A DNA stretch of 64,000 nt, taken from positions 124,001-188,000 of the forward strand of contig CAJNDS010001424.1 of NCBI GenBank assembly GCA_905221605.1. Reading direction: 5' to 3'. This DNA is from Symbiodinium natans. Its lineage: Eukaryota; Sar; Dinophyceae; Suessiales; Symbiodiniaceae. The notes under the pieces were generated by a model. That model made no database searches. It saw only the letters and a program-made list of their open reading frames with translations, and was not told the DNA's origin. Both the position numbers and the translations under genes were made by a program. Positions 33,513-44,660 of the stretch are shown piece by piece (the first letter of the stretch is position 1; every line of letters begins with the position of its first letter).

Positions 33513-34420
33513 AGTAGTTGAGGGTTTATGGTGACACCTCAGTACGACAGTACGCAGTACGACAAATGACCTTAGGATCCTTACGATGCTTCGAGATGCG
33601 TTTTAGGGTTAGGATCTAATGTTAGAGTCCCTTCAATAAACCCCCCCCCCCCCCAATCTTGTTTTGGTCCCCGGCGTTTGGAGGGGTGGAAAAAATGCGG
33701 GGTGTCAATTATGAGGATTCTGGGGGTCTGGTGTCTGGGGGTCGGGGGGGGCAGCTGTCAGGGTCTGCTTTGCTTTGTCTTGAAGGCTTCTGCTTGCTCT
33801 CTGCAGCAATGTCAGAAGACAAGCAAGGAATCTCAAACGAGATCTGCTTCTCTAAAGGCTGAGCCTTGGAGCTCTTTCAAGCCAGCTCAGCTGAAAAGTC
33901 TTCTCGGCAATGGAACTCTTAAGCCATTTTCAGTAAAAAATTCAATTCCTGGCCGGAAAAAATTTTACAAATACCATTATTATTATCACCGGACCCCCCT
34001 ATATAGACTTGTTTACATACATCGGCCCGAAAACCTCCCGTAATGGAAAGTAGTCTTCGGCTGGGGCCCTCTGGCCCGGCGAATATTACTATTACCACCC
34101 CAATTTAAAAAGCGACTCTCACATTAGCGGTTAGGGTTTAGGGCTAGGGTTTACAGCTACCTATAAGTAGCGCTATACCCGAAATAAGGTTAAAACCAGA
34201 GTTGCACAACTGAGAAGTACCCTTCTGGAAGCTCCAAGTATATAAGAAGCCTTCGGGGAGCCTTGAACAGGCCTAGCGCAAAGTTTTCAGGATGGGTGTG
34301 TAGGGTTTAGGATTTTGGGGTCTAGGGTTTAGGGTGTAGGGCTCAGCAAGAAGCTTTCCACCCTGAAACCCTAATCCCCCTGCGTCCCCCTACATACCCT
34401 GAACCCTAAACCCTAAACCT

Positions 34421-34596
34421 GAGGACCCAAGTAACCCTAATCTCTAAACCCGAAACCCTGCAGGTGTCGTACTACCTTGGGATGCAGGATCAATCTGAGT
34501 ACCTAAGTAACCCTCAACCCTAAACCCTTAAACCCTAAACCCCCCCCTAATCCCTAAACAACCTGGCAGGTGTCCTACTACCTTGGGATGCAGGAT
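34421..34596 (+). repeat. Tandem duplication of an intron end and exon start
   Basis: A unit of about 105 bp is present twice: CTGAGGACCCAAGTAACCCT through CAGGTGTCGTACTACCTTGG (first copy) and CTGAGTACCTAAGTAACCCT through CAGGTGTCCTACTACCTTGG (second). The shared 30 bp of acceptor plus exon (34461-34490 and 34567-34596) differ at one base. Confidence 0.85.
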
Positions 34597-34682
34597 GGGA
34601 AGGCCCGGGCGCTTCAGGCGGCCATGATCGATGACGAGTTCTACGTGCACCAGATCCACCTCCAGAAGCTCATGTCGCCAAC

Positions 34683-34719
<37 letters not shown>

Positions 34720-35952
34720 AGGGTTTAGGGTTTAGGGTTTAGGGTTTAGGGTTTCGGGTTTAGGGTTTAGGGTTTAGGGTTTAGGGTTTAGGGTTTAGGG
34801 TTTAGGGTTTAGGGTTTAGGGTCTAGCGTTTAGGGTTTAGGGTTTAGGGTTGACCTGCAATTCCCCAGTATGCTTCAGGTGCTTTAGGGAGGGGGGTCTA
34901 ACCGTTTTGGCTGCCACATGCCCCACAGCCAGAAGCCATTTGTCGCACATCTTCCCATGCCGCGCATTCGCAACAGGTCAGGTAACAAATCTCAAACTTT
35001 CAAGGTTAAGTTTTTGTTTTGTTTCGGGTGGCCGGCGGGGTGTTCCGGGCTCTATGCTTCTCGGTCGCAGTGTCTTCGTTTAGGGTTTAGCGCTTAAGAA
35101 TCTCAACAAATCGCCCGGTCGTTGTCCGAAAGCTGAGGAAGAAGTTGGCGAAGAACAAGAACATGTCACCGAAGGACCCGGGTAGACTCCTCAATTGCCC
35201 GTAGTTTCAAATCGTGCTCCCGAAGACCAAAGCCCTAAACCCAATAAACCCTCTACACCCTCTTAACCCTAGCATGCTCCAAGAAGCCGACTGTGCGTGG
35301 AAGGGAAAGGCCCCCAAAAAGACTCTCGGGATTCAAACGGTTTAGGGTTTAGGGATGTTTAGGGTTTAGGGTTTAGGGTTTAGGGGTTTGGTTTAGGGTT
35401 TAGGGTTAAGCCTGAAAAAGCCGTGCGATGGGGCCCATAGTGGTCCCTTTTGTGGGGGGCTCGTTTGTGTTTGCTTTTTTGCGGGCTGAACGCACACAAT
35501 CAGGGTCAAGATAGTGTTTTCAAGAGCAGCTTATGATAAACTCTAAATCCTTCACCTCTCAACCCTAACTCTAAAATCCCAAACCCTAAACCCTAGCCCT
35601 AAACCCTAAACCACAAAAGGAGAAGAAGGCGGCAAGGATCATGGAGATTGCGCAGTCAGAGGCCCACGAGCTCTCGCGGATGCTTCTGAAGCGCATCGCC
35701 AGCCCGCAAATTCAGGACATGGTGCACGAAAGGAGCCGGGTTTCAAAGTACCCTGAAGGTTTCGGGTTTAGGGTTTACCCTAAACCCTAAACCCTAAACC
35801 CTACACCCCAAACCCCAAGCCCTAAACCCTAAACCCCCGGTGTAGGGTTGAGAACTCAACCCCTGAAGTTGGCAAACAGGAGGCAGGACTTCGAGGCATC
35901 TTTTCGCTGCTGGGGTCTCCTCCGCTTCAACAATGCCCCTGGGGACTCATAA
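34570..35952 (+). CDS. Unidentified gene tail, three exons
   Basis: Exon 34570-34689 reads VSYYLGMQDGKARALQAAMI then DDEFYVHQIHLQKLMSPTFS. Exon 35620-35739 reads EKKAARIMEIAQSEAHELSR then MLLKRIASPQIQDMVHERSR and ends at GTTTCAAAG. The terminal exon, 35880-35952, reads RQDFEASFRCWGLLRFNNAP then GDS, TAA. The first two suggest long helices. The first exon ends in a run of about 30 G followed by a TTTAGGG array, so its donor is unclear. No family recognised. Confidence 0.5.
34689..34854. repeat. Poly-G tract plus TTTAGGG array
   Basis: About 30 G then about 19 TTTAGGG units. The homopolymer length is likely unstable or mis-sequenced. Confidence 0.9.
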
Positions 35953-36239
35953 ACTTGGAGGGTTTAGGGTTTAGGGGTTTAGGGTTTAGGGTTTGAGGTT
36001 TAGGGTTTAGGGTTTAGGGTTTAGGGATTAGGGTTAAGGGTTTAGGGTTTTAGGTAAGTAAGGTCATAAGTGGGGTGAATTATGGTTATAACATCATTTG
36101 GGGGTCTCCGAAGCACCTGTGAAGTTGCAGGTAGTATGGGGTAGCCGCTTACTTGGAGGTTCATGGTACTTATGAACCAATTGCAACTGTACTTCTGATC
36201 CACTTCTAAGCCCCTTAAGTGCCCGGTTATAAGCACACT

Positions 36240-36349
36240 TAAACTTACTTCGCCTTTAGTTGAACTTTATGCATTTTTGGTATTCCTTATTTAGTAGGAG
36301 CAGTAAGTTTAACCCTTTTCCCCTTGGTTATTGGAGAAGTATAAGTAAA
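36240..36349 (+). mobile_element. Introner family B, TSD TAAA
   Basis: Element 36244-36345 (CTTACTTCGCCTTTAGTTGA through TTGGAGAAGTATAAG) between two copies of TAAA. It lies inside a longer family G sequence. Confidence 0.75.
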
Positions 36350-36605
36350 AGTACAGTTATAATTGGTTAACAAGTACAAGGAACCTCCAAGTAGAAACCT
36401 CACCCAGGCCACCCCCGGGTTTTAGGGCTTTGGGATAGGGCTTAGGGTTTAGGGTTTAGGGTTTAGGGCTTAAACCTATCTAAACTCTGAGACCTCTAGA
36501 AACCTTAACAATTAATCCAAGCCATGCAACTGACCTTGGAATCCGGTCTTTCTATTGGCCTCTAACAAGCACCCGAAGTAGGTATTTCTGGTGTATCATC
36601 CTCAC

Positions 36606-36640
36606 CCCCACCCCCCCCCCCCCCCCCCCCCCCCCCCCCA
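36606..36640. repeat. Poly-C tract
   Basis: About 30 C with one A. Similar C tracts occur at 10357-10374, 31960-31975, 41050-41069 and 43337-43354, often next to CCCTAAA arrays. Confidence 0.9.
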
Positions 36641-36934
36641 CCCCCCCACGCAAAAGCCCCCGCAAAGGCTTATGGTTTAGGGGTTAGCGGCTTATTCCTT
36701 CTATTTTTGCTGAACAAATCCTCGGGACATTTGGCCGCCTAGGCCCAAAAGAGCCCAAAACCCCTGAAACCCCAAGCCTCGGGAAGCCCTAAACCCCAAA
36801 CCCCCAAACCCTAAAACCCTAAACCCCAAACCCTAAACCCGAAACCCCAAACCCTAAACCCCAAACCCTAAACTCGAAACCCTAGACCCTAAACCCCAAA
36901 CCCTAAACCCTAAACCCTATATCTGGCAACCGAG

Positions 36935-38497
36935 GTTAAGCGCGATGACGCCTTCTGGAAGAGGGAGCTTCCCGGCTCCGGGCTTCCGGAGGGACCTAGG
37001 GTTTAGGGTTTAGGGTTTAGGGTTTGGGGTTCAGCGTTCGGGGTTTGGGGGTCTGGGGAATTTCCGGCTGCCACAAGGAGGATGCTGAAGTCCCACAGCC
37101 TACGATCTTAGGGTAGTTACATGGTCCCGTAAATTAACGAAGGACCCCTTACATACCCCTCATATATCCTATAAAACTCAAGGGCCCATTCTTCAGAACC
37201 CTTTAACTTACTGGCTCAAAACCCAACTTTTCAACTTTTGGGCTTCTTATAAGGTAGTTTATTCTGCAAGTTTCAACTTTTATTTCCTTGGGTTTTGGGC
37301 CAGTAAGCTAAAGAAGGTACGGATCATATTAAGGGACCATTCAGCTGAGTCCAGGGTATCCCGGCACCCCGCGCGAGGACAACTGCGACCTAGGACCCTA
37401 TGTACCTACAGTTTAGTAATATTAAGTATCCCTCCCCCCCCCCATTCAGTAGCCCTAAACCCTAAACCCTAAACCCTAAACCCCAAACCCTAAACCCTAA
37501 ACCCTGTAGGTAACAAGGGGTCCCAGGGGAGGGCTTGTGAAGACCTACGAAGTCCTCCAGCTGCTGAGGATCGAGCGCCGGGTCGACGTCTTTGTGGACC
37601 AGGGGAGCACTCTGGTAGTCCAGCGGTGCCCTTTTCCCTTCTTTTTTTGGTTGGTTCTGGGTCTAGGGGTTTGGGGTTTGGGGTTAGGGTTTAGGGTTTT
37701 GGGTTTTGGGTTTTGGGTTTAGGGTTTGTGAAAGTAACCAACTCAAAAAAGGGGGAGCCTCTATGATGAAATGGTTATTGGGCTACGAAGGCACACCTCT
37801 GCAGAAGAAGGACTTCGACTTCCGCGTGCGCCGATTCCTGACCGAGTTTTGCATGAGGACTCCCGGGGTTTAGGGTTTAGGGTTTAGGGCTTAGGGCTTA
37901 GGGTTTAGGTTTAGGGTTTAGGGGGTCTGAGGGCATGTGGGCCTTGTGGCTTGTAGTGGGGCCTGTAGATTTCGCGTTCGAAGGGCTTGTGGAGTTTAGG
38001 GCTGTTTAGGGGGAGTAAGTGTGTATAGCAAAGGATTGACTGGGCCTTAGGGGCGTGCAGGAGAGTGTTTCGGAGGCTTTTTCCCGAATGGGACATACTT
38101 CTAACTTCCAACGGCCCATGATAAACCGAAGATAGGGCTTCCAACGATTCTAGCCGATAAACCAGCGAAACTGCAAAGCCTACCCCGAAATCGGCGGTTT
38201 AGGGATTGCAGTAGGGTTGAGGGGCCCAAAACCCTAAACCCCAAACCCTAAACCCTATATAAACCTTAAACCCTAAACCATAAACCCTAAACCCTAAACC
38301 CTAAACCCTAAACCCTAAACCCTAAACCCTAAACCCTAAACCCTAAACCCTAAACCCTAAACCCTAAACCCTAAACCCTAAACCCTAAACCCAAAGCAGC
38401 CTGTCGGGACAGGAGCAACGTGATACGAGTGAGCGAGGCTCTGGCTATGGTCAGTGCCTCGAACTGCCTGGTCCAGCAGCTCCCCCTCCTTTGTAGG
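36935..38497 (+). CDS. Unidentified gene, four exons (partial)
   Basis: Exon 36935-37000 (VKRDDAFWKRELPGSGLPEG) ends at AGG|GTTTAGGG. Exon 37532-37606 (LVKTYEVLQLLRIERRVDVF) is followed by a family A introner. Exon 37791-37867 (TPLQKKDFDFRVRRFLTEFC) ends CCCGGG|GTTTAGGG. Exon 38400-38497 (CRDRSNVIRVSEALAMVSAS) ends at a GTTTAGGG donor. The join 37606/37791 restores CAG GGG AGC ACA exactly with a GC-AG intron. The remaining joins are inferred, and 37867/38400 is out of phase, so another exon or boundary is missing. No family recognised. Confidence 0.55.
37114..37350 (+). mobile_element. Family H element with another TIR element nested inside
   Basis: Outer ends GGTAGTTACATGGTCCCG and TTAAGGGACCATTCAGCT. 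The inner element, 37212-37308, has ends CTTACTGGCTCAAAACCC and GGGTTTTGGGCCAGTAAG. Confidence 0.7.
37607..37790 (+). mobile_element. Family A introner as intron, TSD GCAC, GC-AG splice, TTTAGGG inside
   Basis: Left GCACTCTGGTAGTCCAGCGG, right GGTTATTGGGCTACGAAG, then GCAC (37791-37794). Its loop sequence GGTTCTGGGT opens into TTTAGGG/TTTGGGG repeats (37662-37728). Confidence 0.85.
38225..38393. repeat. Long CCCTAAA array left of exon 38400
   Basis: About 23 units, the last 16 perfect. Confidence 0.92.
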
Positions 38498-38869
38498 GTT
38501 TAGGGTTTAGAGTTTAGGGTTTAGGGTTTAGGGTTTAGCCCAGATGCCCTAAACCCTAAACCCTTAGCCCTAAAGCCTTTCTTTGTTGTTTCCTGACTCT
38601 GAGACCAAAGCCAGGGGGGGTACCCTAAATCCCTTAAACTCCCGACTAAGAGCCTCGGAGAACTAGCGGTAACTAGCGCGCCCAGTTTTCAGGGGTGGCT
38701 CGGCATGCCCAAGCCCCAAATTTGGGGTTTAAGATTGAGAGCTCGCAGGCTTTCAGAACCCTAAACCCTAAACCCCAAACCCTAAACCCTGAACCCCCGT
38801 AGCCCTGCATGCCCTACGGAAACCTAAATCCTAAGCACTGATGAAGCACCCGAATCCCTGACTTCGTAG

Positions 38870-38974
38870 TAGAGTAGGTAACCTTTAACCTTGTGGGGGG
38901 AATATTATAATCACCTTATAATCCCAAAGGTTAACCTTTAGTTTCCCTGGTACTGGGCAGCTGAGCTAAGCACC
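38870..38974 (+). mobile_element. Introner family D copy
   Basis: GACTTCGTAGTAGAGTAGGT through GGTACTGGGCAGCTGAG. Other copies lie at about 21444-21530, 32059-32150, 47668-47880 (interrupted by a MITE) and 49739-49898. Confidence 0.7.
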
Positions 38975-39153
38975 AGACCAAGTAAGAGTATTAGCCTAAA
39001 CCCTAAACCCTAAACCCTAAACCAGGTAAGAGTATCTCCGGAAAGAAGCGGGATGACGTCCAGACGTGGCCCGCCTACGTCGCGCCTCAGCCGCGCTGAG
39101 TCGGACAGCGCAGGATGGTCTAGGTTTTGCACTGCTTTTCAGGTCGGAGGTCG

Positions 39154-39277
39154 TACAGGGTGGGGCCCCCTTACTATACTAACTGTAGTTAAGGGACTTA
39201 TAACCTAACTTAGGGTCCTTATAACCCAATTTAGGGCCCTTATAACTCTACTTATAACGAGGGGGCCCCACCCTGTA
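39154..39277 (+). mobile_element. 124-bp palindromic MITE (family E), copy 2
   Basis: Same length and nearly the same sequence as 47696-47819 and 49247-49370; TIR TACAGGGTGGGGCCCC. It lies at the left border of a telomere-free block. Confidence 0.92.
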
Positions 39278-39672
39278 GGGCTCTTTTCTTTCTTTCTTTC
39301 TTTGGCGATTCAAGTCCTGAGGACGTAGCCCAAAATTCCATGCTGAATTCAGGTTTTAAGCCGTTTGCCCAGGCCCTCATGCCTGTAACACGAGGAACCC
39401 ATCCCTGGAGCAGAAATCTGCGGACCCAGCCTATGCACAAAAAGGCAAACTGGTATAGCAGCGGCGCGAAAGCTCCATGAGCTACCACGACAGCCTGCAA
39501 CTGCCACGCTCGAGAAGTCACATGTTAAAGCACAAGCTCGGGAAGGGCAGCAGGAGATGTACCCGGCCGGTCTGTCCGAAAAAACCGTCTCCATACTGAA
39601 CCCTGAACCCGAGAGACAAAATCCCACGACTGTTGGGTTCACTCAGCGCTCGCAGAGGAGGAAACAGCGAAG

Positions 39673-40596
39673 TTGAGGTGGTTGCTGATGGTGTGGGAGC
39701 GTGGAAGCCTCAGCAACCAAGTTAATAAGCGTCGACCCCTTCATTGCCAGCCTCACTGCACCACTAACAGCGGTGACGCCTACTGGGCCCCACACCCCGC
39801 CTGGGTCCCACACACTAGGCTCAGACGCCAAGGCAGGGAGCAGGGAGGCTGTGGAATTGGCCGAGCCATCCCAAGCGAAGTTGGTCAGGCCATCCTGGAT
39901 GATGTCTCGCATTGCCAGCCCCTCATTGGGCATCTTCACAAGGAGTTTTCCAAGCTGCTCAGCCTGCCCATTGAACGTCAGGACCTTGCAGAAAGAGTCG
40001 CTCGCAACACCAAAGGAGGAGCCGACGAGCGCGCCAGTGATCTTCTGGATTTTCCGACTGCTGCAGAGTCTACGGCGTGTCTTTCGAAAACATTGACCAC
40101 ACACGTCTCCAACAAAGACGCATGCCCAAACCCTCAGCTTGCTGGAACTTTGCCTCCAAGTTGTCGACATTGCTGTGGCCAAAGTCACTCAAGGAAGAAA
40201 AGAGACACCGCCCGCGATCCCTTGTGTCTGACGATGCCACAACCAGTGCACAAGTTCGGCCCAGGCAGGTGTGCATGGGCAACGATTCCCAACAGTGGCA
40301 TAACTATCAATGCGCCGAGCGAGGCAGCAAAACTCTTCAGCAACAATCGTCGCCAACTTGCGGATGTCCGAGCGTCTCCCGACCAAGCTGACATTCAGAC
40401 GAATCTGAAGGAGCCCCCTCAAAGCCCTGAGCGAAACAGCACCACGGGTAAGCAGCATTGCCATGACCTCAGGAATGTGCAGCTGAAGCACATCTTCACT
40501 AACGAGCAAAGCCTCCAGGTCGTTCCCCGATTCCACGAAGGGCCATTTGCATGGGGAACTGGGGCCAACAGCGATCTCTCTACCTCCTGCTGGTAG
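39673..40596 (+). CDS. Longest open frame of the window; coding strand uncertain
   Basis: A 307-codon + frame without telomeric repeats or introners, 39.3-40.6 kb. The opposite strand is also largely open (40536-40189 and 40188-39643, one TGA between them, same frame), reading for example GALVGSSFGVASDSFCKVLT and LLTRGAVSLRALRGLLQIRL, which looks more like a folded protein than the + reading does. Neither matches a family I know. Possibly an intronless retrogene, or a decayed minus-strand gene, bordered by a MITE on the left and a TA microsatellite (40640-40662) on the right. Confidence 0.3.
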   Translation: MRWLLMVWERGSLSNQVNKRRPLHCQPHCTTNSGDAYWAPHPAWVPHTRLRRQGREQGGCGIGRAIPSEVGQAILDDVSHCQPLIGHLHKEFSKLLSLPIERQDLAERVARNTKGGADERASDLLDFPTAAESTACLSKTLTTHVSNKDACPNPQLAGTLPPSCRHCCGQSHSRKKRDTARDPLCLTMPQPVHKFGPGRCAWATIPNSGITINAPSEAAKLFSNNRRQLADVRASPDQADIQTNLKEPPQSPERNSTTGKQHCHDLRNVQLKHIFTNEQSLQVVPRFHEGPFAWGTGANSDLSTSCW

Positions 40597-41100
40597 GAGT
40601 GTTCTGGGCCCTCGTAGGGCTCTAGGAATTAGTTTGTTTTAGATATATATATATATATATGCATACATACATCCCAAGGTTCTGATTAAGCCCAGAAGCT
40701 ACACTGCACTCAGTGGTTTGGCACCTTTGGCTGTGCCACACCGGGTAGTTTAGGTGGCTTAGGGTTTAGGGTTTAGGGTTTAGCGTTTAGGGTTTAGGCC
40801 CCATAGCCGCATAGCCCACTATGCTCACCTGAAGCCCACTTCTTCACGACCTGGCCTGGACCCTTAGCCTTGTACGGGTTTAGGGTTTAGGGTTTCGAGT
40901 TTACAGGGTACCGAGGTTTCTCATTGAAAGGCACCACCCTGGCAAGAAAAGAATTGAAACCCAAACCCTTTAAACACCAAGCCCCAAGCCTCGAAAATCA
41001 CACTAGAACCCAAAACCCTTCAAACCCTACCCCGCCCCGCGCGCCCCCCAACCCCCCCCCCCCCCCCCCAAAAAAAAACAAAAAAAAGGAGTGTTCTAAG

Positions 41101-42246
41101 GTTACCCTGCTCCGCAAGTTCGATCCGGAAGTGAACGCCTTCATTGCCAGCCGCGAAAGTCAGAACCCACGGCTTTCCAAGCAGGAAGCTGAAGACGTCA
41201 AGGCTGCCGGGGTCGCCAGGGTTTAGGGTTTAGGGTTTAGGGTTTAGGGTTTAGGGTTTAGGGTTTAGGGTTTAGGGTTTAGGGTTTAGGGTTTAGGGGA
41301 AGCTGAAGACGTCAAGGCTGCCTGGGCCTCCATAGCCTGCTTAACGGGTTCTACTTCCGTCTTGTTAAGTTGGAGTCCAAGGAAAGACAGACATGTAGAA
41401 AGCGTTTAGGGTTTAGGGTTATATATGCCTATATGTCCTAAACCCTAAGCCAACTCAGAAGTTCGTAAGAAACCCTCACTGGATATTCATATATACATGT
41501 ATAAGAGTCCTGAAACGTCTAGGAGGACCAGCTTGCTGGTTTGGGAATGGGGGAATGAGGTACCCTACATCCCCCAAGATATACGATTTAAGGGATTCTA
41601 TAGGGTAGCCTCATCCCCTCACCCTAAACCCTAAACCCTAAATCCTAAACCCTAAACCCTAAACCCTAAACCCTACTAAGAACCAGGGGGCCAGATGGGA
41701 TTCCGAGGTTTTGGGGCTTAAACAGGGTTTTAGGACATGCGGTGCCCAGCTTACTTGCAGCAGAGCCTGGGTTGAAGAAAGGGTCTGGGGTTTAGGGTTT
41801 AGGGTTTAGGGTTTAGGGTTTAGGGTTTAGGGTTTAGGGTTTAGGGTTTAGGGTTTAGGGCGTAAAGCTGCCTCTTCCAGGACGACGAAGCAGATCCAGA
41901 AGAGGAGGAGGATGAATTGGACAGCGGCAGTGACTCCGAAGCTTACTTGGCCAATAGAAGAGCTTTAAACTGTTGGGGTTCCCTTCTTCTGTAGGAATAA
42001 CAGAGTTAAAGCATTTTCATTCCTTGATTTTTGAAGAAGTAAAACTGCTGTGGCTTCCTTATTTTGTAGGAAGATCAAAAGTTTGCCCTAAACCCTAAAC
42101 CCTAAACTTTTTTCCTTGGTTTTTGAAGAAGCAAGGATGATGGGGAAGACGCGGGCTCACTCAGCGACACCCTGGACACGCATCCCCTCGTAGATGGCAA
42201 CGATTTCTGCTTCTGTATGTTGTTCTCTAAGTTAGGGCCTTCTTGA
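41101..42246 (+). CDS. Unidentified acidic-tailed protein, three terminal exons
   Basis: Exon 41101-41220 reads VTLLRKFDPEVNAFIASRES then QNPRLSKQEAEDVKAAGVAR and ends at AGG|GTTTAGGG. Exon 41881-41940 is acidic (DDE ADPEEEEDELDSGSDSE). Exon 42136-42246 continues DDGEDAGSLSDTLDTHPLVD then GNDFCFC and stops (TGA). The 41940/42136 join is in frame with GC-AG or GA-AG. The end of the first exon is repeated beyond the array (41298-41322), so the true donor may lie before or after the array. Function unknown; may continue the gene at 36935-38497. Confidence 0.5.
41221..41297. repeat. TTTAGGG array inserted between duplicated exon sequence
   Basis: Eleven perfect units. The 25 bp GGAAGCTGAAGACGTCAAGG plus CTGCC occur on both sides (41184-41208 and 41298-41322). 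Confidence 0.92.
41941..42135 (+). mobile_element. Composite family B introner as intron
   Basis: Two overlapping element bodies (CTTACTTGGCC through TTTTTGAAGAAGTAAA, then TTCCTTATTTTGTAGG through TTTTTGAAGAAGCAAG) with three CCCTAAA units in the second. Confidence 0.65.
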
Positions 42247-44089
42247 GGTTCCCTACACAATACGGCAGCCGCACACCAAGGACTTGAAAAGGGACCCCTA
42301 AGACTTAACATTGGAAATCTTCCCACATCAAGCCTCTCAATGCCCAGCACTGTGGTTTTGACCTTTCTGGACCTGAATATTCAACATTCTCATGGGCCAT
42401 ACGACTGATGTAATGTCTCAGGGGTTTCTGAGACCACTTGGGCTTTTGTTCACATGACTGCTCGAACTCGCTTCTGTACCCTACACCTGCAAACTCTGAA
42501 ACCCTAAAGCCCAAACCCTGTAAATCCAAAACAACAACCATGTTGAACCATGTTGGTGTCAGTTCCACACAGACTTGTGTCAACAGCTTAGTTGACGATG
42601 AGGGCACTGTGTAGGACCAACGCGGCAGCTCTGAACAGGCTGCCGCGACAGCTTTTCTCTGGTTCGGTCTTGATGAATAGGGCTTCGGGTTTGGGGTTTT
42701 GAGGGACTAGGGTTTAGGGTTCAGGGTTTAGGGCTTAGGGAAGAGGGCTTCATCCAAGCAGTGGAGGAAGGAGTAAGTGTTCAAACATGGCACCCTTGGA
42801 GATCCAAGGGTTTAGGGTTTAGGGTTTAGGGTTTAGGGTTTAGGGTTTAGGGTTTAGGGTTAGGAAACGTAGTTGGTGCAGTTGCCCATTCTGACACAAG
42901 TTCAACAACATCACAGTCCAAGTTCGGTGTCTCACCCGTGTTACCCATACACCCTAAACCCTATAAACCCTATACACCCCATGAGCCGGGTAAACCCATA
43001 GTCAAAGGGTTTAGGGCTTAGGGTTTAGGGTTTAGGGTTTAGGGTTTATAGGGTTTAGGGTTTAGGGTTTAGGGTTAACCCCAGAAACGGTATAAACCCT
43101 ACGGGGACCCCTTATATGCCCCTTGTTTACCCTACGCAGCCCAAGGGCCCATACGGCAGAACCCATGGGCCCATAGAACTACCCGGACGCCTTAAGGATG
43201 TACCCCTAAGAGGTTCCCTGAATATACTCCTAGTAGGGCCCTTACACTACCCACTACCCAACAAGGGTACCACTTTACGGGGTCTAAACCCTCAACCCTC
43301 AGCCCTCAACCCTAAACCCTAAACCCTAAACCCTAAACCCCCCCCCCCCCCCCCAAAGACCCAGGTACAACCAGGCGCCGGCCCAGAGCCCTGAACCGGA
43401 CCAACCCCTGTCTGAAGAGGCTTCGGGATTCGCGTTCCAGTAAGCCACGATTTGCTTAAGAACCCCCCCAAAAAGAAGAAAAGATGATAACCCTTATATT
43501 CCCCTTTATCAGGACGTATATAGTCATCACTATACTATACCCTTATCAGGAAGGATATTTTTGCAACAGTTTTTTTGGGGGGTTCTTACGCAATGACCAG
43601 GAGCCCATTTTTGCAGCCAGAGACAAAAAGGAGCGGCTTAGGGAGGGTTGGTGGGGTTGAGGGTTTTTAGGGTTTAGGGGGTTTGGGGAGTTTAGGGTTT
43701 AGGGGGGTTTGGGGGGTTTAGGGTTTAGGGGGTTTGTGGGGTTAGGGTTTCGGCGGTTTAGGATTTAGGGGGTTTAGGGTTACTAAGGCGGACATCCAAA
43801 TCCAAAGCAGGGTTTGGGGTTTAGGCTTTAGGCTTTCGGGGAAGGGGAGGAAGGGGGGAAGGTTGGTGGGGGCAGCGTGCTCTCTGTGATAGATTCGCTC
43901 TTCATCCACCCCTAGAAGCCCTGAACCCCCAAAATTGCAAGGTCTACAATAATGCACTAGTCTATACTATCAACCCGAAACCCTAAATCCCAAGCCCTAA
44001 GCCCTAAGCCCTAAACGATACGAAGAAGCTTTGTCATATGAAACCCTAAACCCTAAACCTCTCTTTCATATATAATGTAAATGTTAAGG

Positions 44090-44660
44090 AGTTACTGGGC
44101 AAGGTCGCCGTTTTACTGGGCAAGGTCAGTTCGGTCAAAAAAATCGACCTTGCCCAGTAAAACGGCGACCTTGCCCAGTAAAACGGCGACCTTCCGCCCC
44201 TTCGCCGTTTTACTGGGCAAGGTCGATTTTTTGACCAAAATCGACCTTGCCCAGTAAAACGGCGACCTTGCCCAGTAAAACGGCGACCTTGCCCAGTAAA
44301 ACGGCGACCTTCGGGGCCGAAGGTAGCATTTTTACTGGGCAGGGGGGGGGGTGTCCGAAGGTCGCCGTTTTACTGGGCAAGGTCGCCGTTTTATTGGGCA
44401 AGGTCGCCGTTTTACTGGGCAAGGTCGCCGTTTTACTGGGCAAGGTCGCTGTTTTACTGGGCAAGGTCGCCGTTTTACTGGGCAAGGTCGCCGTTTTACT
44501 GGGCAAGGTCGCCGTTTTACTGGGCAAGGTCGCTGTTTTAACTGGGCAAGGTCGCCGTTTTACTGGGCAAGGTCGCCGTTTTATTGGGCAAGGTCGCCGT
44601 TTTACTGGGCAAGGTCGCTGTTTTACTGGGCAAGGTCGCCGTTTTATTGGGCATGGGCAA
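44090..44660. repeat. 21-bp satellite with inverted blocks
   Basis: About 25 copies of GGTCGCCGTTTTACTGGGCAA in alternating orientation: + (44098-44127), minus (44139-44190), + (44205-44225), minus (44240-44312), + (44325-44655). Because 21 is a multiple of three, frames stay open (KTATLPS and GQGRRFT repeats); these ORFs are artefacts. The unit contains TTACTGGGC, the inner part of the family A introner end. Confidence 0.92.
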
